From: Prinia subflava
Lineage: Eukaryota > Chordata > Aves > Passeriformes > Cisticolidae
DNA length: 64,000 bases
Reading direction: 5' to 3'
Assembly (NCBI RefSeq): GCF_021018805.1
Contig: NC_086247.1
Location: forward strand, 148,393,285-148,457,284
In this document: in pieces, positions 51,512-62,971 of the stretch
How the letters are laid out: the number at the start of each line of letters is the position of its first letter
Numbering within the stretch: the stretch's first letter is position 1
Program-made: the position numbers and the translations under genes
Notes under the pieces: model-generated
Databases searched by the model: none
What the model saw: the letters and a program-made list of their open reading frames with translations, nothing else
What the model was told of the DNA's origin: nothing

Positions 51512-51870
51512 TTTGAAAGATTTGGGTTGGAAGGGACCTTTAAAGATCCTTTTCCAACTCCCCTGTCATGGACAGGGACACCTTCCATTGACCCTGTTGT
51601 TCCACACCCCATCCCAACTGGCCTTGAACACCTTCAGGGATGAGGCATCCACATTTTCTCTGGGCAACCTGTTGCAGTGCCTACCACCCACACAGGAAAG
51701 AATTTCTTCCTAATTTAAACTTAACATCTTTCATTTTAAAACCATTTCTCCTTGTCCTATCACAACAGGCCTCAGTACGAAGTCTTCTTCCCACCTTTCT
51801 TGTAAACCTCCTTTGTACACTGAAAGGCTGCAGTAAGATCTCCCTGGAGTCTTCTCTTGTCTTGAATCCT
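51512..51870 (-). mobile_element. CR1 LINE 3'-end fragment, antisense (about 360 bp)
   Basis: Reverse-complement CR1 tail. GATTTGGGTTGGAAGGGACC, CTGTCATGGACAGGGACACC, TGGCCTTGAACACCTTCAGG, TCTCTGGGCAACCTGTTGCA, GGAAAGAATTTCTTCCTAAT, TTCTCCTTGTCCTATCACAA, CTGAAAGGCTGCAGTAAGAT and CTCCCTGGAGTCTTCTCTTG all occur in the expected antisense order. The peptide frames across it are shadows of this element. Confidence 0.94.
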
Positions 51871-54800
51871 ATTGTGTTTCCAGTGAGAAATCCCTCTAAA
51901 GACTTGTGATATCTCTCTGAAGGTGCCCAGACAGGGGCACCCCCATCTCCTTATTCACATACATCAACATCTAAATACATGGGAACAGCATCAGACATGG
52001 TGCTAGTGGAGATCCCTACCTATCCAAGGTCAGGAAATTTTTTTGGAGTATTGTGTTGAATCTTGGAATAATACTCTCTGCTCTTTTATGTAATATTGGA
52101 GCCTGGTCACCATGAGAACTAAGTGGCACCCAAATAGAAAGTTGAACTGGAAAGGAATGTACCCAGTTTCTGGGCTGGAGTCGTTGAGCTCAGGTTATCC
52201 AGAAAGCTTGGATGTGGATGTTGTGTAAGTTTTTCTTCCCATGTGTACACTGTGGTCCAAAGTGTTTTAGTCTTCCTATGGTGTGAGAAAACCAGGAAGG
52301 AAAAGACCTGTCCCAGAGCATGCAGTTTTTTTATTGCTTCCCACCTGTGAAACAGGCAGGATTTCAACTTCCTGGGACAATCTGCTCAAAACCATTTTTA
52401 TTTCAAAGCGAGGTCTGGATTCTGGTTAATGCATGTAATCAAAATGAAAGCTAATAGGTGGCTTTATTTTCCCCCATGCCCCTTTACATAAAATCTCTTC
52501 AGCATCTCTTTTATAACTTGTCTTTAGAGAATCACTGCAGTTATCCAGACGTTTCTTCCGTGCCTTTCATTATTGTACACAGAAACAGTCACTGGAAATT
52601 GCATGATGGTATTGGGTTGTGCTACATTCCTTCCTCAGGTCGTTTGACAGCAGCTTTTTTCAGTAGACCCAAAGGAGAAAGGTACATTTCTGTAAACATG
52701 AGACAAGCCCTAGATGTGCTGCAGCCACTTGGGAGAAAATTCCTTTGTAAAGGAGCCTCTTAAAATTGCTCATGTGGGATTTGCCATTAAGAGCATAAAG
52801 ACTGGAGAAATGGACTTCTGATTTGGTTGGCAACTTGCTTGTCATCCTCAAAGAATTTTAGGAATGTCTTTACTTCCTTTTGGAGGGCTTAAGGCTAGTT
52901 TGTGATTGCAAGGACCAGAGACTTGCTTTTTTTCCTGCCCCTCTTCTTATTCAGGCTAGGTTCTGCTGGCTTGTTAACTCTTGAAGAACCAGTGTACACT
53001 GGAGAAAGAGCTTTTTAAAAATCAGTGGTTTCTTCTGCAAACCTTGAATGGTCTGAAGGTCTAGAGTGTAATGCAAAAGATGTCCCTTGCACCAAGGAGT
53101 TATCAAGTATTTTCACATGTAGTGCTGTGGGCTGGATGGAGGAATCTCTGTTGGGGATGTGGTAATGGATGCTTGTCCTTCATCAGTGTAGGACTGGCTA
53201 TAAATTGTGCTTGTGCTTTTTTGTGCACTGCACTTCCATCATGTTCTTACCCTTGCATCAGGGTGTCAGACCATTGGTCATTGCTCACGTGCAGGTCAGA
53301 CTGGCAGCTGAAATGTGCATGTTTGATTCTCTGGAACATGAAGAATCACAGGGGTTTTGTCATAATGGATTTTGTACAGCATATGAATGGTCTTTGCCCA
53401 AAAGAGATTCCTGATCAACACAGTGATGATCGACTTGAGCTTTGCTGCAGCCCAGGGCTCTGTGCAAAGGGTTGGGCAAGCATCCCCTGCATGGTGCTGC
53501 ACCATTTCTTGTCACTGAAGCCCTTGGTTCCTCTGAAGAAGTTTGGTTTTCTCAGGTCAGTAAAGAAGAGACCCCAGTTGGCACCTGCCAACAACCCTCC
53601 ATCATCATGCTGGATCTGAGGTTTGAACTTAGATATCTTTAAGATTTTCTCTCTGTCACTGCCTCCCCTTCAACTGGCTGGCAAGGAGAAGCTGTGATGT
53701 AGCAGAAAGGTAATCTTAGAAACCTGATTTCTAGGTAGAGATAATTTTCTTCTACTGAGAGCATTTTCAAATTAATTCTTCCCTGAGTTTCCCACTTGCT
53801 CATGTAATCTGCTGATTAAGTGACTCATCTCTATGGTGTATTTGAATTCTGGTCAGTGATGGAGTTTAAAACAGTGATTTTTGAACCAGTTCCATGGTTT
53901 AGAGTTCCTGTGTTTTTTTTATTGCCTTTCTTCCTCCATCCTGCTGAGAAAACTGCTCAACTCCAAGCTTTGATTATTCAAGTAGAAGAGGGTGACAGGA
54001 ACACAAACAAGCATCATTTAGTTCTTGGGGACACGTTTTCCTGATGCTTGACCTTTTGGACTTCCCACATCTTCTTGTCCATTTACATGCATTACAGTTT
54101 TTCCAATTACCAGTGAATTAAATTTGGAATTGTGGTATTTGGAAATGTCAAGCAGAATCAATAGAAAAGCACTTGGGGCCCAATCTTAGTAGACTCAGCA
54201 CATTTTAAAGCATATTTGAAATGTCCCTGCTGATAAATCTCAGAGGACCCTGTGTAGACTAGGAATTGAGGTGCTGCTGTTCTGGTACTGAAGCTCTCTG
54301 TGGCTTGCCAGGTGTGCTGTGCTGTGTTGGACACACATCACTCTCTCCTTGGAGAAGACCTTAAAAATCAGGAGCTCTGAAAAGCATTTCTGCCAGTGGC
54401 AGTGTCACAGGATGATGAGGACAGTGGGATGGAGCAGATGCACGTGAAAAAGCTGGGAAAGGCATCACCACATGATTATTGCTGTTCCTTAAACCTCTGC
54501 ACTCCGCAAGGAGATGCTCCCTTACCCTCATTCCTCTGCCTGCAAGGAAATTAATTTTCCAGGCTTGCTTTGAAAGCCTTTCAAAACTTCTCTGTGTGTG
54601 GGGAAAATATTTACGAACGTACGTGATTTCACTTCCTCCTCCCATGCTCTTTGGAGACCCCATGCTGGCTCCCGAGGAGAATGGCAGAGAACAAATGATT
54701 GTGTTCTAAATGTCACTTCAGAACTTGCTGCATATTTCACTCAGTGATTTGTGGAATCTGGTCAAGGCTTGCCCTCCATTTGATTTTCAGGAGTGCAGTT

Positions 54801-57559
54801 GGAAATACTTTAATCTTGCAATTAAGCTCTAATATTTTCTGTTACAGAGGCTGCAGAGTTTGGCTGCTGAGACACCTTCTTGGTAGCTTGCATGCAGAGT
54901 GCTCAGCCCACAAGGGGCCATTTTTCATGCCAAAGAGTAGTCACTGCTGTTACAAGCCAAATAAATAGCCTGCTTAATGCTTTTATAAATGCACACCTCA
55001 AATTCAAGCAAAAAAAAAAAAAATCCTAATAACTATATGCTTGTTTGGAAACTTGTGGTCTGGGGGAGAAAACAAACATCTCCTTTATGGAATTCCTCTG
55101 TGGAGCAAAGAATTTTTGAGGTGTGGCGGTGCAAAGGAAGCCTGGAGGTGTCTTCTGGTGAACTGGGGGGATGGAGGAGCATCATTTCAGAGATGCTGCC
55201 CGAGGTGGCATCCTGGGGGCTGCTCACACACGGTCAGGCAGCAGCTCAGCAGCTCTGGGAGTCTGGAGGGGAGGTCTGCAATTCCTCCTGCTCTCCTCTG
55301 CACAGGCAGGCTGGCGGCAGCGCTGCCCTTTTTGGAGCTGTGACTTCGTGCTTGTCAGGGCTGGCTTGATTTTGATTTCATTCTCTTGGGTGTAGCTGAG
55401 GAGGAGTACGTATCTGAGCAAAAGAAAATAAAAAAGGAGAAAGAAATTAGGAATTAGGCTTTTTTGTGTGTTATTACTAATCTGGTTTGAGCTCTGCTGT
55501 CCAAATTGCCTCGTTTGTGACCCAAAGTGCATTTAAACATGAACTGCAGAAGCACCACGGCATTAAATGCTTTTGATTGATCTCCCTGATGGTTTTATTA
55601 AAGAACTAAAACCTTTTTGGGGGAGACAGATACAGTTAGTGATGTGAAGGGAGAAATGTAATTACATTTTTGGCTTTGTCCTTAACTGAAATGATACAAA
55701 ATAGGATTTTTCTAATGGATAACTAAAATGATCTCTTCTTTAAATAAAATACAGAAGTGACCCTCTGAGTTCAAGTCAAAAATGCTCTGCTTCCAAAAAT
55801 TGATTAACTGCTGGCAACGTTTGTGTCCTGCTGCACAGCAGGCCAGCCAGCGACCTGGCCAAACCTCCTTGGATCACTCTGCCTGGCCAGAGGAATGATT
55901 TACTAAACCTTTCCTGAGAGATCCTCCCCTCTGTGCCGAGGGATCGATCTCCTCAGCTCTGTGTGCATGTATGTGTGTGTGGACACTCAGGATTTCACTC
56001 TGCTGAGCATCGCTGTCCTCTCACTCGGTTCTGTCTTCCCTCTGCAGGATCTGCCTGGTTTTGTGGCCTTGTGAGGAGCTGGGATGCTCCAGGTCCTTCT
56101 CCAGGTCCTGCTCCAGGTCCTTCTCCCACCCATCCTGTTTGACTTAAAATACCAGGGAAGTTATTCAGAAGAATTAAACCATTACCCCATCCTTTCCCCA
56201 AGCTGGTAGTAAGAACGCCTAAAACACACTCCTTACATTTTACAAAACAGGTTTTGCCGTCTGTTTTGGGGGAAAATTCTAATAAAGATCTAATTCTTTG
56301 GAATAATTTTCCTGTTATCATTTACTGACTTAAACTCAAGTTAAAAAAGAGATATATGGGGGGTAGGGGGGGTTGCTACACAGATGTCCGTGGAAGCTGT
56401 GAAGTGTGAGTCATGGTGTGAATATAGAAGCCCTGAGTTGTCATCCCTGGTGAGCAGGGAGGATGTATTTCTTAATATTAAAGTTCCTTTTTTAATTTTA
56501 AAAGAAAATGACTTAAAGCCTCCTGTCCTTTTGAGAGTGGTTGTCAATGGCATCATTGCAGGTTACCATGGCAATATATGCTGAGATAATAGATTAACAG
56601 CCATTGATTGACTCGAAAACTTGGAGCTCTTTTACTGTGGGATAAGCCAAATCTATTGACAGAAAACAAAACTCCAAGTAATATCTTCCCTTGGCTTTAC
56701 ACCTTTGCTTCCTCAGTGCTGTCTATGCCCAGATTTACCTGATCTGGCTTAAGAACCAAAATATTTTGCAATAATAGATGCTTCTAATTAGCCAGCCAGG
56801 CATCCAGCTGGTTGGATGGGGCATCTCTGCCTGGACAAACCCTGGCCATTGAGGTCCCCAAAGGTGGAGTGAGGTTTTGGCTTGAGAAGGAGGCTCTGCA
56901 GAGTCACAGGGGCTTGTTTCTGCTCTGTTGTTTAAAGAGTTTTGTGAAAGAACAGGGGATAAAAGCAACAAGTCTCCAAATCCTCATGTGCAGTTACGTG
57001 CTTAACCGCAGATGTCATCACGAGTTTGATGCTTTGCCTAAAAATGTATTTAGCCCCTATTATTTCAGTACAGCAGGAATGAAATCACCCCGCTTGGGGA
57101 ATAAGTGCTGGAGCAACACTTAAAAATCTCACATTGGTTTTGTAGAGATGCAGCCGGGTGGTCTCTCCAGAGCAATATTTTCCAAACATTCCTAGTTGCA
57201 AGCCTTCATCTGGCTTGATTTTGAATTTCTAGCAACAACTATTTGAAATGCTTTAATTTTCAGTCCTGCACGTGATTTCTGGGCAGGTGTCTGGGAGAGG
57301 GAGAGCTGGGAGGCAGCAGCCCTCTTTCCCTGCCTTTCCCTCCCCGCCAGTGCCTCCGAGAGTGCTCCACAGATTGTGCTCCCCCCTTGAAGGGTGTGCC
57401 AAAATGCAGCTGCGGGTTTGGAGGCAGCTGGGAGGGGGTGAAGTGGCTCATCCCAGCAGATGCTGCGCTGCAAGGTGAGCACCCAGCAGCCCCTCATCTC
57501 CCAGCTCTGCTCACCCCTGCCACGGTTTGAGGGAGAGCTCTTGAAAGCGAACCCAAACC
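51871..57559. other. No gene seen; unique sequence
   Basis: A 182-residue frame at 53071-53619 lacks any recognisable domain or splice context. 56980-57100 is motif-dense and conserved-element-like. An A14 run lies at 55010-55023. Confidence 0.5.
56089..56124. repeat. Three copies of a 12-bp repeat
   Basis: CCAGGTCCTTCT, CCAGGTCCTGCT and CCAGGTCCTTCT lie end to end. A small local slippage product. Confidence 0.9.
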
Positions 57560-57900
57560 TCAAACAAAGGGCCCGACTTCCATAATCGCACGTGCAAGAA
57601 TGCATCCGCAGTTGCTTAATTGCTACATGCAATTACCCTCCAAATTAGAGGGCAATTACCCCAATTCAGTGCACAATCTCCGCCGTTTTATATTATAAAA
57701 TTACATGTACAAATAGCTATATAGGGACATAACGAAGTGTTTGCAAATAACTTCAGTTGCATACACTGTTTCATATATAAAGCCCGGTGGTTTTGACAGT
57801 CAGGCAAACAGACTGTCTGGTAAATCACTCAGTGTTTATGCAGACTATTTTGACACATCCCATCTTTTCGTATATACTTTCATTTTAGGTTTTCAAAAGG
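57560..57900. promoter_or_regulatory. Candidate enhancer: homeodomain motif cluster plus SMAD-type inverted repeat
   Basis: GCTTAATTGC (57614-57623), GCAATTACCC (57629-57638), AAATTAGAGG (57642-57651) and GCAATTACCCC (57652-57662) fall within about 50 bp. The two GCAATTACCC copies are 23 bp apart. About 150 bp further on, CAGACTGTCTGG (57809-57820) places two CAGAC-type SMAD half-sites in inverted orientation. No repeat or coding explanation is visible, and the texture resembles conserved non-coding elements. Function is inferred from motifs only. Confidence 0.35.
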
Positions 57901-58769
57901 GGACAGGCAGAGATAAAGAGCTGAGATTTATAGCAGCCTTCAGCCTTGGGGAAGATATTCCCTATGTATCTAATTATGAGTTAGGAGCCGGCAACTGCTA
58001 ACACCTAGACCTGGAGTTGCTACACTGGATCTTGGCTATAATTTAGAAGCTGTTGGATAATGATACAGCTTCAGTGATCTGTCAGCGACTCCAAATTAGG
58101 AGAGCAGGGTTTACTCTCAGATCAGCAGCAAGGTCCCATGTCTCAGCAGGCTGAAGTCCTTCAGTTCACGAGGATCTTTTTTTAATGAGCTCCCTCTGTG
58201 CCTTGCAACTCCCAAGTAGAGGCGAGAGGTCTTCCCATGTCGCTTGGTGCTTCGACTGCTCTTCCCATCATTATGTGCCTCAGATGGGTGCTGGGGGTCT
58301 TGCTTGGCAAAAACCTGGTGATACTTCAGTCATTTGGAGCAGAAAATTGACCCAGGGGAATCAGCATAATGAAAGTTCCTCAGGACTGAGGTCAAAAAGT
58401 TGATTGCCTCCCCAAAAATGGGTGGTGGTGGGTAGAGCCTCCCTCTGCCTGTGTGATGTATGGGAGTTATTTGGGCTTGGTATTTTGTGTAAAGGTATTT
58501 CTGTGTGCCTTTGTTCGAGGACAAGCCACACTGCGTCATCCCCGAAGCGCTGGGTGGATGCAGTGGGATGCCAGAAACCCATCTGCTCCTGCAAAGCCTG
58601 ATTCTTCCTTAGACTCTGATTTCAAACAGGACTTCAGGCTTTATTGCTTAAATGACTATTTGTGGATTGTGCTATTAAAAAGTTGATTGTTTTTGCCTGG
58701 CTGCTGACACGAGGCTCTTTTCCATGGAGGGAGCTGGGGCTGAGAGTGGGATGCAGTGCTAGGGATGCT

Positions 58770-58894
58770 GTGCTCCTGCCCTATGTCCGTGCTCCTGCCC
58801 CAGATCCATGCTCCTGCCCCATGTCCATGCTCCTGCCCCAGATCCATGCTCCTGCCCCATGTCCATGCTCCTGCCCCACATCCATACTTCTGCT
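58770..58894. repeat. 19-bp minisatellite, 6 units plus partial
   Basis: Units of 19 bp with the text RTGCTCCTGCCCCAGATCC or the ...CCATGTCC variant run from 58770 to 58883. A degenerate seventh (ATACTTCTGCTTTG) follows. The CAGATCC and CATGTCC forms alternate in units 2-5, giving a 38-bp higher-order period. Since 19 is not a multiple of three the frame rotates each unit, so the Pro/Cys-rich frames here are not genes. Confidence 0.94.
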
Positions 58895-59492
58895 TTGCAA
58901 CTTTTTCTCCCAAATTTTGCACTGGTGCAATAGGCTTAGGCAGGAGTGATCTTCAAACACTTGCTTAGCAAAGGTTTTATTTCTCATTGCACCCAAGTCC
59001 CATTGATTTTCTGCCAAAAGCTAGGCAGTTCTCTGAGGTGTTTATTTTCCATCTCACATGAGCAGGATGTCACCAGGCAGTGCCACCAAATGACGGAGCT
59101 CAGGAGCTTTCCTATGTACCCAGGCTGCTGTGAGGGAGATGACAAGATTGAGGAGGGGAGGGCAGGACTGTGGGGACACAACCCCTTTTAATCTGTCTCA
59201 GGCTGTGGTTTGTGACTGCACTGAAAGACTGTTGTTTCAGGAAGGCCCTTTGGGCCAAAATTACTGGTGTCATTCCTGTCAGTGCTCAGATTTGGTACAA
59301 CACTTCTCTTGAGCCAGGTTGTACTGCTGGTGGCACAGGGCAGTCCAGTCCCATCCTTGTGTGATGCATCAGCTGTGTCCAGTGGAGGGAGACAAGAGCT
59401 TCCTGCACATATCTTGGGGCAACACCCTCTGATTCTTCTTGCAACTTGAAATAAGAAGCAGGACATGGTTATCCATGCCTTTGTCACTTGGC

Positions 59493-59750
59493 AGAGTCAC
59501 AGAATAGTTGGGCTGGCAGGGACCTTTAGAGGCATCTAGTCCAACTCCCTGCTGTGAACAGAGACATCTTCAGCTACATCAAGTTCCTCAGAGCTCTGTC
59601 CTACCTGATTGTGAGTGTTTCCAGAGATGAGGCATCTACCACTGGGCAACCTATTCCAGTATTTTATCACCTTCATTGAGAAAAATACTTCTTCCTTATA
59701 TCATGTCTAAATCTTTTTTTAGTTAAAAAACCATTACCCAATGTCCAGCT
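59493..59750 (-). mobile_element. CR1 LINE 3'-end fragment, antisense
   Basis: AGAGTCACAGAATAGTTGGG, CTGGCAGGGACCTTTAGAGG, CATCTAGTCCAACTCCCTGC, then GATGAGGCATCTACCACTGG, GCAACCTATTCCAGTATTTT and CACCTTCATTGAGAAAAATA. It belongs to the variant with a short TCTAGTCCAACTCCCTGCTG core. It is more diverged than the copy at 51512. Confidence 0.9.
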
Positions 59751-60894
59751 CAGTGTTTCTTATGACCTACAGTGGCCTTGATGTGTTGGTATCCATTGCC
59801 CAAGGAGGGAAAACAAGGCAAGAAAAGCTACACAGCTCCCTGGGGATGGATGAGCAAAGCTCAGATTTCCTTGTCTTAGTCACCACCTTTCTCCCTCAAA
59901 GGGACAAGCCCCAGTTTTGACTCCCCCTCCCTCTGTTCAGTGAGGGTTTTAGCACAGCGAGTGCAGAGCAGGCAGTTAGCTGCAAACTTTGGTCTCTGCG
60001 TGATCCATTACAGAGCAAGGTGTGAGTGTTTCTTGATGAGCTAAAGCAGCAGGTAAATTAATACCCAGACCTGGAGCCGTGCCCCTTCCTGCTGAGACCA
60101 TCTTGGGTACAAACAGAAGGGTTTCTTGCAGTCGTGAGCACCCAGCGGGGCGAGGATCCTACCAAATGGCTTTTGAAGAGATCTGAAAGCAGGTAACAAA
60201 CACGCAGGTTTTTAAAGTGTCTTCTTAATGCAAGCATCCTTAGGAGCTGTTATAAAGAAAGCATACATCTATTTAGTCATCTAAAACTTTATGCATGCTT
60301 TTATTCTAATTATCTAAACTTTGACAGCGGGGGAAAACTGGGAAAGGCCTTTTTCCTGGCGCGGTTGCTGTTTGCAGAGTTGGGTTTGCGTGTTTGCAAG
60401 CAGCTCTTAGTGTTCAGCAGAAACTTGTTCCAGAAAAGACAACTGTCTTGGGGGAAGGGAGCCTGGGCTCAACACAGGATTTAGCAGCCTTGGTTTGCTG
60501 GTCCCAGAGCCGATACAGCTCCTGCTTCACATCTTTTCAACATTCTCTTTCCAAAGCACAGTGGAAATACCAAATCTCACTGCAGCTCTGTGCATTGCGT
60601 TGGCTGTCATTTATGGTGGAGAAAACAGAGGCTACACAATATTGCTTGTGGTTGGAGGTGATGGTGGCTGAGCTGGGATTAGATTTTAGGGCTGCTTTCG
60701 AGTGAAATGGTTCATTAAACCTTCCAGCTTTCTGGGAGACGGAGTTGGGGAGGGAGAGGAAATTTCCGTCTTGATCAAAAGCGATATTCGGTTTGGGATG
60801 ATAAAAATGATATTACAAAGTGTATTTCCAGCAGTGGAGTAGAAGATGATAAGTGAGGATTAGGTGTCAGGTACCAGCTGGAAGCCATGTGAAT

Positions 60895-61088
60895 CATTAC
60901 AATGAGGGTGGTGAAGCTCCAGCCCGGGTTGTCCACAGAGGTGGTGGCTCCAGAAATATTCAGAGCCAGGTTAGATGGGGCTTTGAGCAACCTGCTCTAG
61001 TTGAGGATGTCCTTGCTTATTGCAGGGATATTGGACTAGATGACCTTTAAAAATCCTTTCCAACCCAGACCATTCTATGATTCTATGC
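60895..61088 (+). mobile_element. CR1 LINE 3'-end fragment with intact terminal octamers
   Basis: Sense orientation and the best-preserved terminus here. GAGGGTGGTGAAGCTCCAGC, GTTAGATGGGGCTTTGAGCA, ACCTGCTCTAGTTGAGGATG, TATTGGACTAGATGACCTTT, CCTTTCCAACCCAGACCATT and the tandem octamer end CATTCTATGATTCTATG. It lies about 1.9 kb upstream of exon 2 and opposite in orientation to the copy at 59493. Confidence 0.94.
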
Positions 61089-62925
61089 AGTTAGGATATT
61101 TATTCTTTAAATAAGTAAAAAGATGTCGTCCTCCACCCCCGCACACAAGAGAAAGCAATTTTGCTTTCCTGCTGATTTAACCAGTATTTAGCAAAAATGC
61201 TTAATCTGCCCTAAAAAAGCACAGTGTCAGTATCAAGAGAACAAATATCAAGGCTTTAACAAGGAGTGTCAATATTGACATTGTTCTGTGTTGAGGGATA
61301 TTGGTAGGTTGTTTTCATTATTGTAAGCAACTTGTCACAGGAAAACTCTGATGGAGCTTTGCAAGCGCTGATAAAACCTGCAGGTGCTATTGAAATTGAG
61401 CTCTTGTTCGTGTGTGCTTTGAATATAATTTCCAGTTTCAGAAGTCAGCTTTATGACATTCTCATACCCCTACTCCCTTGCAGTCTCTCCCATCAGGCAG
61501 ATCAAGCAGTCTTCCTGAAAAGTGTTATTGAAGGATTGAACACCTCAGCAGCTTGCAGAGATCTTCCTAGTGTGATCAGTTTGCTCCATGCCATGAGAAT
61601 TACCCATTGCTGAGTCCACTTTTTGGGATTGGGAGCAGGTTGGACCCATCACCCCTAGTTTATTCAGAACTGTGGTTTTCTAGCTAGAAAATTAGTTCTA
61701 GGCTTCACACAGGTCTGGCTATTGCGGGAGCACAGCACTTTCATTTCACCATCCTGTGGGACCTATTTGTGTTTTCTACCAAGTTGTCAACACATTTTAT
61801 TGAGATACCTACATTTTCCATGATTGCAATCCATCAAAATAATGGCCAGGCCTGACCTTACCTTAGGTTGGGTAATCCCAAAGAGAGATGGCTGCAGGGC
61901 ATTTCAGGATTTACAGAATCATCATGGTACAGTGCTCATAGTACCTTTTGTGTATGTCTGCTTACAAGATGTGTGTTTATTTCATTCTTCATTCTGTTTT
62001 AAACTAATCCTCAAAATGCCACAAAGCAGAGTATTTCCAAATGAAGAGAGGATTTCTAAGGTTTAGGACAGAACAGGTCACCTGCAAATAACAAAGTTCC
62101 CTTATTTGACTCTGGTTGTAATGGATGTGTCTGCAATTGTGTTTCAGTTCTGCCACGTGGTGGTTATGGGGGAATTGTTTCCCTGGGGGCAGTAGGAGCT
62201 CCACAGTCCTTTGGTACAAGGCTCTAAAGGAGGGAAGACCCACAGGCTATGAAGACTCCTTTGTTTGTGGTGGCCAGGCGTCCATTTGGGGTGGCCAGCG
62301 TTGTTTGAGGAACAGAATTTTCTGTTGCTGAAGGTCTTGCTTGGGTGGAGAGGCACTGTGAGCCCTGCCAAAAGCAGCGAAAACCATGGCATTTGTCATA
62401 TGGAGTCTTACCCAAATAAGCCTGAACCAGGATCTAAGTGAGGAATGGCCACTGCTCTGGCCCTCCTCTGCAGGATGAATATTATCTGTTCTCAGTTACA
62501 TGCATGAAGAAACTGTGTATTTTTAGGGGATGTTTCCCAAAGTAGTGGTGGAGAGGGAGAGTTACTCTACTGCATGACATCCCAGAAAGCACCAAGTAGC
62601 ACCCTGGGAGGTTGTCTTTGCTAAACAGGGTTTCTGTGATTAGACATTACTGGGTGTGCGTGGCCTTGTGCATCCCCTTCTTAGGGTCCTAAGGTTGAAG
62701 CATTGTCCAGGGGAGATCTGGGAAGGTCTCAGCTGGGCTCTTGACTTCACCGTGAGCTTCTGTGTGAGCTCAGGCAAACCAAACCTCTCCATCCCCCACC
62801 TCACCCCAGAGGAGAAGAATTATCTCCACACTGAGCTGAAGCTCACACTGCTGAGCTGCTCAGCTCCCAGAGAATCAAAAATCATACATCACCTGAAACA
62901 GAACCATACAATTCCCACCATCTAG
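61089..62925. other. No gene seen; last part of intron 1 before exon 2
   Basis: Unique sequence with no CR1 or tandem arrays. Short frames only. Confidence 0.6.
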
Positions 62926-62971
62926 TTCTGATTTTACCTGAATGTTCTTGGGGCTTGATTTTTGTTTTCAG
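62926..62971 (+). other. 3' splice site of ACVR2B intron 1 with candidate branch point
   Basis: The intron ends in a T-rich tract followed by TTTTCAG, with the AG at 62970-62971. A plausible branch site, TTCTGAT, lies at 62926-62932 with its adenosine at 62931, 40 nt before the AG. A second weaker candidate adenosine is at 62941. The split Gly codon created at this junction keeps the frame expected for ACVR2B. Confidence 0.85.

Larger units (their letters stand above)
1..62971 (+). other. ACVR2B: ACVR2B intron 1 (3' portion), possibly with upstream intergenic DNA
   Basis: Everything 5' of exon 2 lacks recognisable coding exons in either orientation. The longest open frames either lie in tandem repeats or encode low-complexity peptides unlike any family I know. 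Composition is AT-leaning with scattered CR1 fragments, microsatellites and short conserved-looking islands. Exon 1 of ACVR2B encodes only the signal peptide (about 50 coding bases in human) and normally sits in a CpG island. I do not see such an exon, so the intron either extends past the left edge (over 62.9 kb) or begins at an unrecognised point inside the window. The intron assignment is firm near exon 2 and progressively weaker towards position 1. Confidence 0.7.

Noticed and set aside
53071..53619. 182-residue plus-strand frame
   Set aside because: No recognisable domain or splice signals; treated as chance.
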